Positions 1 through 9,082 of a stretch of 57,106 bases of DNA are shown one piece after another. Each line of letters starts with the position of its first letter. Within the stretch, counting starts at the first letter, position 1. This DNA comes from Verrucomicrobiota bacterium (GTDB taxonomy: Bacteria > Verrucomicrobiota > Verrucomicrobiia > Limisphaerales > DSYF01). The notes under the pieces were generated by a model, which made no database searches, was not told the DNA's origin, and worked only from the letters and a program-made list of their open reading frames with translations. The stretch is from positions 1 to 57,106 of the forward strand of contig JALOTZ010000017.1 of NCBI GenBank assembly GCA_025457615.1, written 5' to 3'. The position numbers were made by a program, and so were the translations under genes.

Positions 1-77
1 AGAGTGAACGACAGACAAACCAAAACAACCCTGACAGCAGACCGCGAGAATCCATCTTATTTCCTGCGCTCAGTGGT

Positions 78-680
78 CTAAAGAATGGGGTCCACCTCAC
101 AGCGATAAACGATGACGAGGTCTTCAACCTTCACGGTGAAACTTGGCGTTTCGCGTCCGCTCTTGTTCCCGTCGTCGCGCTGCTTTTGCCGCACTGCCAT
201 GTATCTCAACGCTTCAAACTTACTCGACCGCACTTCAATCGCCGCAACAGCGCGCTCCACCATCGGTTCGGTTTCAGTGTGCGTGCGTTCAGACAAATCT
301 GCATCTACGGCAACACTTGCCGGAAACAGAAGCAGGTCGGGTCGCTTTCCGAAAATTCGCGTCTCCTCCAAACCGGCGAGATAACGCGCCCTGAAATCCG
401 GATGCCCCGCTGCGATGCGGTCGGTGTTGCCATACTGCGTGACTTTGAACTCTGGAAGTGCAGCCAGAATAGCGCCGGTCAACATGCGCTCGGCCCAATC
501 GCCCATCGCTCGATTCGCCAGGAACTCGGAACGCGCATCCGTCGGCACGCGCGGCTTCTGAGTCGGATTTGGGCCTTCTCCGCCAAACGTGAGATGGCGT
601 TCCTCGATACCTCTCGCGGTCAAGGTCGCGGCGACACCGTCCAATGTCGCCTTCAATCGCTGAAAATACTCGCTGCTCAT
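78..680 (-). CDS. Putative type II restriction endonuclease, AccI-like
   Basis: A 200-residue protein with a PD-(D/E)XK-like core: KRPDLLLF near residue 113 supplies the acidic metal ligand and AAIEVRSSKF near residue 147 the E-x-R/S-x-K strand. The preceding GDWAE, QYGNTDRIAAG and GKRPDLL blocks resemble what I remember of AccI-family enzymes. It would cut unmethylated DNA in the cytoplasm. The ATG overlaps the stop of the upstream HTH gene by ATGA, so the two are translationally coupled, the usual arrangement of a controller protein with its nuclease. A methyltransferase lies 1.7 kb away. The restriction role is inferred; the fold assignment is moderately secure, the AccI specificity is not. 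Confidence 0.6.
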   Translation of the reverse strand: MSSEYFQRLKATLDGVAATLTARGIEERHLTFGGEGPNPTQKPRVPTDARSEFLANRAMGDWAERMLTGAILAALPEFKVTQYGNTDRIAAGHPDFRARYLAGLEETRIFGKRPDLLLFPASVAVDADLSERTHTETEPMVERAVAAIEVRSSKFEALRYMAVRQKQRDDGNKSGRETPSFTVKVEDLVIVYRCEVDPIL

Positions 681-895
681 CGCTTCTTCTCCTCGAAGGT
701 AAATAGTTCCTTGACCTCGACCTTGAGCACCTTGGCAAACTTCTCCAAGCCGGCAACCGAGGGTGCATTGACACCTCGCTCCACCAGGCTGATGAACTCA
801 ACTGAACAGCAAAGCGCTTCCGCCATCTGCTCTTGTGTGAGCTTTCGGGCTTTGCGGAGGCTGGCGATTCGCTGGCCGAGTTTCTTTTGAAGCAC
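677..895 (-). CDS. XRE-family HTH regulator, controller (C) protein-like
   Basis: A 72-residue protein that is almost entirely one lambda-repressor-type helix-turn-helix: GQRIASLRKARKLTQEQMAE gives helices 1 and 2, and VEFISLVERGVNAPSVAGLEKFAKVL gives the recognition helix and helices 4 and 5. Size and form match C proteins of restriction-modification systems, which delay nuclease expression until methylation is established. The stop overlaps the start of the nuclease-like gene (ATGA). Two similar 11-bp boxes lie just upstream (898-908 and 934-944) and are candidate binding sites. The control function is inferred from context. Confidence 0.75.
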   Translation of the reverse strand: MLQKKLGQRIASLRKARKLTQEQMAEALCCSVEFISLVERGVNAPSVAGLEKFAKVLKVEVKELFTFEEKKR

Positions 896-897
896 GG

Positions 898-944
898 AGT
901 TTAACTACCAGATTGACACCGCCTTCACCACGCAGCTAAACTAC
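898..944. promoter_or_regulatory. Paired 11-bp boxes and -35/-10-like elements between divergent genes
   Basis: AGTTTAACTAC at 898-908 and AGCTAAACTAC at 934-944 match at 9 of 11 positions and are 36 bp apart. Each has an imperfect AGTT/AACT dyad. They flank TTGACA (913-918), which with TAAACT (937-942) after 18 bp could be a rightward promoter for the gene at 959. The position directly ahead of a controller-like gene suggests operator boxes. This is inference from position and repetition only. Confidence 0.35.
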
Positions 945-958
945 GGGCGCGATTTTCA

Positions 959-2388
<1,430 letters not shown>

Positions 2389-2402
<14 letters not shown>

Positions 2403-3258
2403 TTCAGCCATCGGGAAAATTCTCCAAGGCGACGCGCTGTCACTAATGCGCGAGTTGCCTGCCGAATCATTTGACCTGGTTGTGTGCGACGGTCCTTACG
2501 CAGTCACAACGCACGAGTGGGACAACGTAGCGGACATCCAGCATTTCAATCTCGAACTGCTGAAATCTTTTTCCCGGCTGCTCAAGCCGGGCGGTGCGGC
2601 CTATCTGTTTGGCAAACCGGATTGCGTGGACTTCGTTGATTACCGCCCGTGGCTGACGCTGCAATCAAAGCTGGTCTGGTATCAGCCAAGCCGGTTGGCG
2701 CAGGGGCGGGTTTCCTACACGAACAATTACGACGTGATTTGCTACTTCACCAAGGGCAAGGCGAAGACGTTCAACCTCGACGCCATCCGCGTGCCGCAGT
2801 TGGTGGAGTTGGAACATCGGCTGCGGTGCGAGCGCGTGCCTTCCGTGCGCAACGGCAAGTATGGCAAGACGGTGTTCCATCCCGACGGCAAGAATCCTGG
2901 CGATGTGTGGGGCGACATCAAGCAACTTACCTACAAGTCGAAGGAGCTAGTCAGTCGCGAAATGCTGAACACGATTCAGAAGCCGGAACGGCTGATGGAG
3001 CGCTTGGTCAAGGCCAGTTCGAAGCCGGGTGATTTGGTGTTCGACCCGTTCTGCGGGGCGGGAACTGTCCCCGTGGTTTGCGAACGGCTTGGGCGGCGAT
3101 TTGTCGCGTGCGAAATCAATTCTGGTTACTGCCGGATTGCAGAGGAACGAACGAAGAAGGCAGCAAACGGCGGTGATGAATCGCCAGAGAATCTGTTTGA
3201 GTTCCAATCCTCAGGCAGAAACGGAAAGAGCGTCGCGACTCAGGCCTGCTTGGTGTAG
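2389..3258 (+). CDS. Site-specific DNA methyltransferase (amino-methyltransferase, beta-type order)
   Basis: A 289-residue MTase. Catalytic motif IV comes first (FDLVVCDGPYAVT, about residue 27) and the SAM-binding motif I near the C-terminus (GDLVFDPFCGAGTVPVVCE, then FVACEINSGYCRIA). This is the beta order of N6-adenine/N4-cytosine enzymes. Motif IV reads DGPY where DPPY is usual. The central region (about 95-200) would be the target-recognition domain. The 3' end overlaps the convergent nuclease-like gene by 19 bp. It presumably protects host DNA from one of the neighbouring nucleases; which one cannot be told from sequence. Confidence 0.85.
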
Positions 3259-3728
3259 ACGGCTTTGCCGTGCTGTTGCGCCCACTTGATGGTGAAGCCG
3301 ACGTGGGAGATTTCATTCCGGCTCGCATCCAGTTGGCGTTCCGCTTCCCGCAGCATCACGTCCACCGGAACTTCGTAAATGGTGATGACATCCAGCGGGC
3401 TTTCCTCGTCAAAGACCGCACAGTAAATCGCGGTGTTGCGCGTGATTCGCTCAAGTGACTTCGCCCGTTTGTCCGCCGGTGATTTGAACATCCGGTCGAG
3501 TTGGAACGTGCCGCCGTCGAAACAGGAAAGATACTCAAACTTTCGGTTTGGATTTTCCGGGTCGTAAGCGTCGGGTTCGTGTTTGGTGCGATGAACTTCG
3601 TGGCCGAGAATGCCCGCAACCACCAACTCCTTCACGAGTCCCGGCTGAAGCAGGTTCTTGAAACCGTGTAGGGCGGCAATTTCTTGCGCCTTACGAACGT
3701 AGTTGATGATTTGAGCGATGTAGTTCAC
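3240..3728 (-). CDS. Putative restriction endonuclease-like protein
   Basis: A 162-residue protein convergent with the methyltransferase and overlapping its 3' end. LVKELVVAGILGHEVHRTKH, then EPDAYDPENPNRKFEYLSC, resembles a type II nuclease core with an early Glu, a D-A-Y-D acidic pair and an E-Y strand. The expected lysine of E-x-K is a leucine (EYL). The C-terminal ERQLDASRNEISHVGFTIKW looks conserved. Tail-to-tail pairing with an MTase is a common restriction-modification arrangement, so a cognate nuclease is the leading reading. The altered motif leaves activity open. Confidence 0.5.
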   Translation of the reverse strand: MNYIAQIINYVRKAQEIAALHGFKNLLQPGLVKELVVAGILGHEVHRTKHEPDAYDPENPNRKFEYLSCFDGGTFQLDRMFKSPADKRAKSLERITRNTAIYCAVFDEESPLDVITIYEVPVDVMLREAERQLDASRNEISHVGFTIKWAQQHGKAVYTKQA

Positions 3729-3816
3729 GGAACGGGCGGCAGGTTATCGGTTCGTGCAATTCCTGTCGAGCGCAGCGCTTGAGCCGTGGATTTGATTGGA
3801 GTGTTGAAGCTTTGAC

Positions 3817-3940
3817 GGAGCGCGGCTGTGTGCGCCGCGCACCAGCCGCAGCACTTCCGGGCGGCGAAGCATGTCAGCTTATTCCAATGCCTCACTCCTG
3901 GCGAAGCTGCTGCGGCTGGTCTTCGACACAGCCGCGCTCC
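3817..3940. repeat. Long hairpin repeat, copy 1
   Basis: Outer arms GGAGCGCGGCTGTGT (3817-3831) and ACACAGCCGCGCTCC (3926-3940) are perfect 15-bp inverted repeats. Inside them ACCAGCCGCAGCA (3841-3853) pairs with TGCTGCGGCTGGT (3908-3920). The core around GGCGAAGCTGCTGCGG recurs in the hairpin at 20176-20310. It lies between the nuclease-like gene and the primase-helicase gene. An open frame passes through it, but this stretch is better read as a non-coding element than as protein N-terminus. Confidence 0.8.
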
Positions 3941-4022
3941 GGGGAAGCGACGCCTCGACGGCGTGTCCGCAATCGCCTACCATCCGGGCGTGTCCAACAG
4001 TGCTTCCAAACCGCAACTGGAG

Positions 4023-6914
4023 ATGCAGGCAGGTGGCGCGTCCGGCAGTTCCCCTCGTCCGCTGGTCACCAACAGTTCCTCCCCCGCCGAGAAGATCGCG
4101 CTGTTCCGGTCGCTGTTTCGCGGGCGGGAGGATGTCTATCCTCGGCGGTTTGAAAGTCGCAAGACGGGGAAGGCGGGTTACGCGCCGGCGTGCGCCAATG
4201 AATGGGTGCGCGGCGTTTGTGAGAAGCCGAAGGTCAAGTGCGCGGAGTGTTCGCAGCGCCGGTTTCTGCCGGTAACGGATGAGGTGGTGCGATGGCATCT
4301 GTCGGGACGGGATGACCTGGGCCGGGCGTTTGTCATGGGCGTCTATCCGATGCTGCTGGATGAAACTTGCCTGTTTCTCTCGGTGGATTTCGACAAGGAG
4401 AGCTGGCAGGAGGATGCGGGCGCGTTCGTGGAGACATGTCGGAAGCTGGATGTGCCGGTGGCGCTGGAGCGGTCGCGTTCCGGCAACGGCGCGCACGTCT
4501 GGTTCTTCTTCATGGAGGCGGTTTCCGACGGCGTGGCGCGCAAGCTCGGGTCGCACATTCTCACCGAGACGATGGAGCGACGGCCGGATCTGGGCTTGGA
4601 TTCGTATGATCGGTTGTTTCCGAATCAAGACACGCTGCCGAAAGGCGGGTTTGGAAATCTCATCGCATTGCCGTTGCAGAAAACGGCGCGGGAGCGCGGC
4701 AACTCTGTCTTTCTCGATGAGCAGTTCAACCCGCATCCCGACCAGTGGGCGTTCCTCTCCTCGATCCAACGCATCAGCCGGGCGCGCGTGGAGGCGCTGG
4801 CGCGCGAAGCGGAAACCAAAGGGCGTGTCGTTGGCGTGCGAATGGCCCTTGCCGAGGACGATGATGATGCGCCGTGGACCGCGCCGCCGTCGCGTCACCG
4901 GAAAGAACCGCCGATCGCTGGGCCATTGCCCGCGAGCATCGAAATGGTTCTCGCGGATCAACTCTACGTGCCCAAGGAAAGCCTCCCGCCCGCGCTCCGC
5001 AACCGGCTCGTGCGGCTCGCCGCGTTTCAGAATCCGGAATTCTACCGCGCCCAAGCCATGCGCCTGCCGACCTACGACAAACCGCGCATCATCCACTGCG
5101 CGGAGGATCACCCAAAACACCTCGGACTGTCACGCGGTTGCTTGGAGGAAGCGCGCGCGTTGCTGGATTCGCTCAAGATCAAACTGGCCCTGCGTGACGA
5201 GCGCTGCGCTGGAACGCCGCTTCAGGTGACGTTTCGCGGCGAATTGCATCCGGAGCAGCAGGCGGCGGCGGAAGTAATGCTGCGCCATGAAACCGGCGTG
5301 CTTTCCGCCACAACGGCTTTCGGCAAGACGGTATTGGCGGCGTGGCTGATCGCCCAACGCGGCGTGAACACGCTAGTGTTGGTGCATCGGCAGCAGTTGC
5401 TGGAGCAATGGGTGGAGCGCCTTGCCACGTTCCTTGGTTTGCCGGCCAAGCAGATTGGACGGCTTGGCGGCGGTCGTAACAAACTGACCGGCGCGCTGGA
5501 CGTGGCGCTGCTGCAGAGCCTGGTTCGCAAAGGCGAAGTCAACGACTGCGTCGCCAACTACGGTCATGTCGTCGTGGACGAATGTCATCACCTTTCCGCG
5601 CACAGCTTTGAGCTCGTGGCCCGGCGCGCGAAAGCCAAGTTCTTCACCGGTTTGTCTGCCACCGTGGCGCGCAAAGATGGCCATCATCCAATCATTTTCA
5701 TGCAATGCGGTCCGGTGCGGCATAGCGTTGACGCACGGCAACAGGCGGCCGTGCGGCCCTTCACCCATTCCGTGCTGGTGCGCCCGACGGGATTTCGCGA
5801 CGAAAGCCGTCATTCGCACGGCGCAAAGTGTGAAGGCGAGAATCCGCGGCAGGAGTTTCAAAAGCTCTACGACGCGCTCTGGCGCGACGAGAAACGCAAC
5901 GCGATGATCTGCGCCGACGTGCTGGCGTCCTTGCGCGAGGGACGCTCGCCGCTGGTGTTGACCGAGCGAACGGAGCATCTGGAACTGCTCGCAGAGCGGC
6001 TGGCCGGCGAATCGGCCACGGTGATTGCGTTGCGGGGTGGCATGGGGCGAAAGGCGTTGCGGGAGGCACTCGGTCGGCTTACGCATGGGGGCCCGGAAGG
6101 TTTTGTTGCGGGTGCAACAAAGGAGTGCGGCGACGGTCGGATCATCCTGGCGACGGGACGATTCATCGGCGAGGGCTTCGATGATCCGCGGTTGGACACG
6201 TTGTTTCTGGCGTTGCCGGTTTCCTGGCGCGGCACGGTGGCGCAATACGTGGGTCGCCTGCACCGGCTGCACGAAGGAAAGCGCGAGGTGCGCGTCTATG
6301 ATTACGCCGACCTGAACGTGCGGATGCTCGCGAACATGTTCGACCGGCGTTGTCGCGGCTACGAATCGCTGGGCTACACGGTTCTGCTTCCGCCCAGCGC
6401 CTTGCCGGGCTGGCCGGTGGAAGTGCCGCTGCCGATTGAGCCGGAATGGAAACAGAATTACGCCGCCAGCGTGCGGCGATTGATTCGTGATGGCGTGGAT
6501 ATCCCCCTCGCGAACCTCTTTGTGCATGCCGCGCGGCCTCCCGCGCCGGAGGCGGAAGGGGTGGCGCGCGCGCGAAGTGCCAGCGAGGCGTTTCTCTACC
6601 GACGTTTGGAAACACTTGAAGCCACCGTCGGCCGGTTCCGCCTCAACGCGGAGCTGCCCATCCCCTTCGACAACCGTGGCGTGATGGAAGTGGACTTCCT
6701 CTGCGCCGACGCGCGCCTGGTCGTCGAACTGGACGGCGCGCAACATCTGGCGGATGCGGATGCTTATCGCCGTGACCGTCGGAAGGACGCGCTGCTGCAG
6801 CAGCATGGATATTTTGTCCTGCGCTTTCTCGCCGAGGACGCGGGGAAGCAGTTGCATGGCGTGCTGGATGCCGTTCTGGCAGCAATGGCGCATCGCCCGC
6901 CCGTGAGATCGTGA
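4023..6914 (+). CDS. Primase (AEP)-SF2 helicase-DUF559 nuclease fusion, TOTE-type
   Basis: A 963-residue multidomain protein. Order: Cys cluster (C57, C66, C73, C76); archaeo-eukaryotic primase domain with motif I SVDFDK (D122, D124) and motif II SGNGAHVW (153-160); SF2 helicase with ATTAFGKT (429-436), DECHH (519-523), LSAT (544-547) and QYVGRLHR; C-terminal Vsr/DUF559-like nuclease with VDF (D891) and VELDG (E902). The primase matches the AEP domain described in TOTE conflict systems. It likely acts on DNA in mobile-element defence (inference). Start uncertain: the frame is open from 3828 but passes through the hairpin repeat; GTG 3990 is an alternative to ATG 4023. Restriction-modification genes lie immediately left. 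Confidence 0.85.
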   Translation: MQAGGASGSSPRPLVTNSSSPAEKIALFRSLFRGREDVYPRRFESRKTGKAGYAPACANEWVRGVCEKPKVKCAECSQRRFLPVTDEVVRWHLSGRDDLGRAFVMGVYPMLLDETCLFLSVDFDKESWQEDAGAFVETCRKLDVPVALERSRSGNGAHVWFFFMEAVSDGVARKLGSHILTETMERRPDLGLDSYDRLFPNQDTLPKGGFGNLIALPLQKTARERGNSVFLDEQFNPHPDQWAFLSSIQRISRARVEALAREAETKGRVVGVRMALAEDDDDAPWTAPPSRHRKEPPIAGPLPASIEMVLADQLYVPKESLPPALRNRLVRLAAFQNPEFYRAQAMRLPTYDKPRIIHCAEDHPKHLGLSRGCLEEARALLDSLKIKLALRDERCAGTPLQVTFRGELHPEQQAAAEVMLRHETGVLSATTAFGKTVLAAWLIAQRGVNTLVLVHRQQLLEQWVERLATFLGLPAKQIGRLGGGRNKLTGALDVALLQSLVRKGEVNDCVANYGHVVVDECHHLSAHSFELVARRAKAKFFTGLSATVARKDGHHPIIFMQCGPVRHSVDARQQAAVRPFTHSVLVRPTGFRDESRHSHGAKCEGENPRQEFQKLYDALWRDEKRNAMICADVLASLREGRSPLVLTERTEHLELLAERLAGESATVIALRGGMGRKALREALGRLTHGGPEGFVAGATKECGDGRIILATGRFIGEGFDDPRLDTLFLALPVSWRGTVAQYVGRLHRLHEGKREVRVYDYADLNVRMLANMFDRRCRGYESLGYTVLLPPSALPGWPVEVPLPIEPEWKQNYAASVRRLIRDGVDIPLANLFVHAARPPAPEAEGVARARSASEAFLYRRLETLEATVGRFRLNAELPIPFDNRGVMEVDFLCADARLVVELDGAQHLADADAYRRDRRKDALLQQHGYFVLRFLAEDAGKQLHGVLDAVLAAMAHRPPVRS

Positions 6915-6972
6915 ATTCCATTCGAGCGAGGACTCATTGCCCGCCCCCATTTCTCGCGCTGCTATTCAGTTC

Positions 6973-7116
6973 ATGTCAAACGACGACCTCTCCGTTCCCT
7001 TCAATCCCGACCGGAAATCGCTGGAGGAAATCCTCGCCGGCGCGCCAGGTGCGCATCGGCGGGAAGCGCCGTTCTGGCTGTCCTCAACCGTCCTGTGGGG
7101 ATCCTGGGGGACCTAG
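6973..7116 (+). CDS. Small ORF, 47 aa, doubtful
   Basis: A short frame MSNDDLSVPFNPDRKSLEE... with protein-like composition in its first half. It ends four bases into the convergent HAD-hydrolase gene. It follows the primase-helicase-nuclease gene by 58 bp on the same strand. No family is recognised, and it could be the decayed start of a lost gene. Confidence 0.25.
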   Translation: MSNDDLSVPFNPDRKSLEEILAGAPGAHRREAPFWLSSTVLWGSWGT

Positions 7117-7724
7117 CCGAGCAAGCCGGCGCGGGTTGCCGCTTGCACCGAGGCGTCCGGAGCCTGGTGGTGAACCGCGCGCCAACCCCGCTGGAGCCCG
7201 CCTTGAACGTTCTCGGCGCGGTCGTCGAAGTAGAGGATCTCCCCGCCTGTGCAGCGCGTGAGCGCCTCAATCCGCTCGTAGAGCTCCGGTTCCGGCTTCA
7301 TGAAGCCGTGCTCATAAGACAACACATAACCATCGAACCCGCGGTAAAACGGATAGCTGGCGCTGATGTGAGTGATCGCCAGGTCGTTGGTGTTCGAGAA
7401 GATGTACGTCGGAATCCCGGCGGCGCTCAGGCGCTCCTTGAACGCGATCATCGGCAGGATCGGGGTGAACACGTCCGAAAAGAGGCGTGAAAAGTCGTCC
7501 AGGGTGCCTCGATAGCCGGTCAGACCGCGCACTTCCTGGAAGAATTCCTGCCGGGTCAGCTGACCCTTTTCGTAGCGGACCAGCAGTGGGGAATGGTCGA
7601 TGAAATCCTGGATGTGCCGTGGCGACACCTGGCTTCGGGCGGCCATCCTCCGGGCCGCAATGCTGTAATCGAAATCCAGCAGCACCTTGCCCAGATCAAA
7701 AACGACGGCCTTGGGAGCATTCAT
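7113..7724 (-). CDS. HAD-superfamily hydrolase (subfamily IA)
   Basis: A 203-residue phosphatase-type HAD protein. Motif I is VFDLGKVLLDFD (nucleophile Asp about residue 10), motif II the Ser in IFSNTND, motif III the Lys in HGFMKPEPELY, and motif IV YFDDRAENV. Overall it resembles YihX-like sugar-phosphate phosphatases, but the substrate cannot be read from sequence. The ATG overlaps the recR stop by ATGA, so it is the last gene of the dnaX-ebfC-recR series and translationally coupled to recR. Cytosolic; no signal peptide. Confidence 0.85.
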   Translation of the reverse strand: MNAPKAVVFDLGKVLLDFDYSIAARRMAARSQVSPRHIQDFIDHSPLLVRYEKGQLTRQEFFQEVRGLTGYRGTLDDFSRLFSDVFTPILPMIAFKERLSAAGIPTYIFSNTNDLAITHISASYPFYRGFDGYVLSYEHGFMKPEPELYERIEALTRCTGGEILYFDDRAENVQGGLQRGWRAVHHQAPDASVQAATRAGLLG

Positions 7725-8335
7725 GGCGAATCACCCCCGATTTCCCGGCGTCCTTCCAAAGCGCGGGACAAGGTCAGCTCATCGGCAAATTCGAGCCCCG
7801 CGCCCGCCGGTAGCCCGTGAGCGATCCGGGTCAGGCGCAATCCGGGACGCGCCAGGCGTTTCGACAGGTAATGGCTGGTGGCGTCACCCTCGACATCCGT
7901 CCCGAGCGCGATGATGACTTCGGAGATGCCTCCTTCTCGCAGACGTTGCTCGAGTTGTGCGATTTTCAAGTCCTCGGGTCCCACGCCATCCAGCGGGGCG
8001 ATCTTGCCTCCCAACACGTGGAACCGGCCACGATAGGCGCCGCTTTTTTCGATGCTGAGGATGTCCACCGCCTGTTCCACCAGACACAAGACCGAGGCGT
8101 CGCGCCGGTCATCCGTGCAGAACCCGCAGGGATCGGTCTCGGTCAGTGCCCCACACACCGAGCACAAGCGGGTGCGTTGTCGCGCCTCGCGGATCGCTTC
8201 CGCGAGCGCCGTCGATTGTTCCGCGGGCGATTGCACCAACTGCAGCGCCATGCGTTCGGCGGATCGGGGCCCGACGCCGGGCAGTTGCCGGAGGGCGGCG
8301 ATCAGGCGGACGACGGGCTCGGGCAGGGCGGGCAT
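7721..8335 (-). CDS. recR: Recombination mediator RecR
   Basis: A 204-residue RecR, the partner of RecO/RecF in loading RecA at gaps. It has an N-terminal helix-hairpin-helix (LIAALRQLPGVGPRSAERMA), a zinc finger (CSVCGALTETDPCGFC), a Toprim domain (VLCLVEQAVDILSIEKSGAYRGRFHVLGG) and the C-terminal TRIAHGLPAGAGLEFADE. I chose the ATG giving MPALPEPVVRLIAAL, the usual RecR beginning; an upstream ATG at 8404 would add 23 low-complexity residues. Order dnaX-ebfC-recR on one strand is the classic bacterial arrangement. Confidence 0.95.
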   Translation of the reverse strand: MPALPEPVVRLIAALRQLPGVGPRSAERMALQLVQSPAEQSTALAEAIREARQRTRLCSVCGALTETDPCGFCTDDRRDASVLCLVEQAVDILSIEKSGAYRGRFHVLGGKIAPLDGVGPEDLKIAQLEQRLREGGISEVIIALGTDVEGDATSHYLSKRLARPGLRLTRIAHGLPAGAGLEFADELTLSRALEGRREIGGDSP

Positions 8336-8430
8336 GCGGGAGGGGGTTGGAAGCGGTGGTGTAGCGGGTTTGGCGCCTTGGGGTGTGACGATGCAACCCT
8401 TCAAGAGTCAGGGCCGCATGCGGCTCCTGC

Positions 8431-8739
8431 TCAGAATCCCGGCAGGCTTAAGCCCGACGTGACCTTCTGCATTTCCGCGTTCGAGATCTCCTTGGCCTGG
8501 GCCAGAGCTTGGTTGGCGGCCGAGAGAACCATGTCCTCGAGTAGTTGGGCATCGTCCGGATTCAGTGCCTGGGGATCGATCTTGATCGAGCCCAGGGATC
8601 CATCGCACTTGGCGACCACCTTGACGGCGCCGCCGCCGCTGGTGGCTTCCACGGTGCGCGCTGCCAACGCCGCCTGCACCTGTTCCATTTGCTGCTGCAT
8701 GCGCGCAGCTTGCTTCATGAGTTTGCCGATGCTCGACAT
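8431..8739 (-). CDS. ebfC: YbaB/EbfC family nucleoid-associated protein
   Basis: A 102-residue protein with the YbaB fold signature: an N-terminal helix MSSIGKLMKQAARMQQQMEQVQ, a central strand region VEATSGGGAVKVVAKCDGSLGSIKIDP, and a C-terminal helix (LLEDMVLSAANQALAQAKEI). Family members bind DNA as dimers and coat the nucleoid. It sits between dnaX and recR, as in most bacteria. The 96 bp to recR contain no obvious terminator, so co-transcription with recR is likely. Confidence 0.93.
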   Translation of the reverse strand: MSSIGKLMKQAARMQQQMEQVQAALAARTVEATSGGGAVKVVAKCDGSLGSIKIDPQALNPDDAQLLEDMVLSAANQALAQAKEISNAEMQKVTSGLSLPGF

Positions 8740-8800
8740 GGGGAAAGCCTAAGCAAGCAGAACGGCCAAGGCGAGCCCCGGTTTGTCAGGCAGGCAGGCG

Positions 8801-8962
8801 GGGTGCATCTTGACCCTGTCCTCGAACGCAATTCCGGCCGGGGCGCGGCAATAATGCCGCTTCAGCATTCGCAAGCCCGCAGAACCAGCGTTGCCTCTCG
8901 TGCCCTGCGGACGTTGAAGCGGCGTGAAGGCCGTGCTCCGAGGGCAGTGTCCAGAGACACCC
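8801..8962. repeat. About 160-bp dispersed structured repeat, copy A
   Basis: It matches 18362-18518 along its length (shared blocks TTGACCCTGTCCTCGAACGC, GCATTCGCAAGCCCGC, GGACGTTGAAGCGGC). The left end is GGGTGCAT; the right end GACACCC is a decayed version of the ATGCACCC of copy B. The internal hairpin GCGGCA-ATAA-TGCCGC is kept although the loop differs from copy B. It fills the dnaX-ebfC intergenic space (8740-9082, 343 bp), in which I see no gene. Confidence 0.85.
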
Positions 8963-9082
8963 GGCGGGCGGGCAAGCAGCGGGAGCCGGGGTGAGGAGGC
9001 TTGGTTCGGGAGCGCATGGACTCCTCCTGGGGCCGGCGCACAGAAGTCTTGTCACGTCGTCCCCGGCTCGAATCGGAGGCGG

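Noticed and set aside
3828..4022. N-terminal 65 residues of the primase-helicase frame
   Set aside because: They are encoded by the 3817-3940 hairpin repeat and have no protein character; start placed downstream.
5373..6950. 525-aa minus-strand ORF
   Set aside because: Antisense to the helicase-nuclease part of the fusion protein; no motifs.
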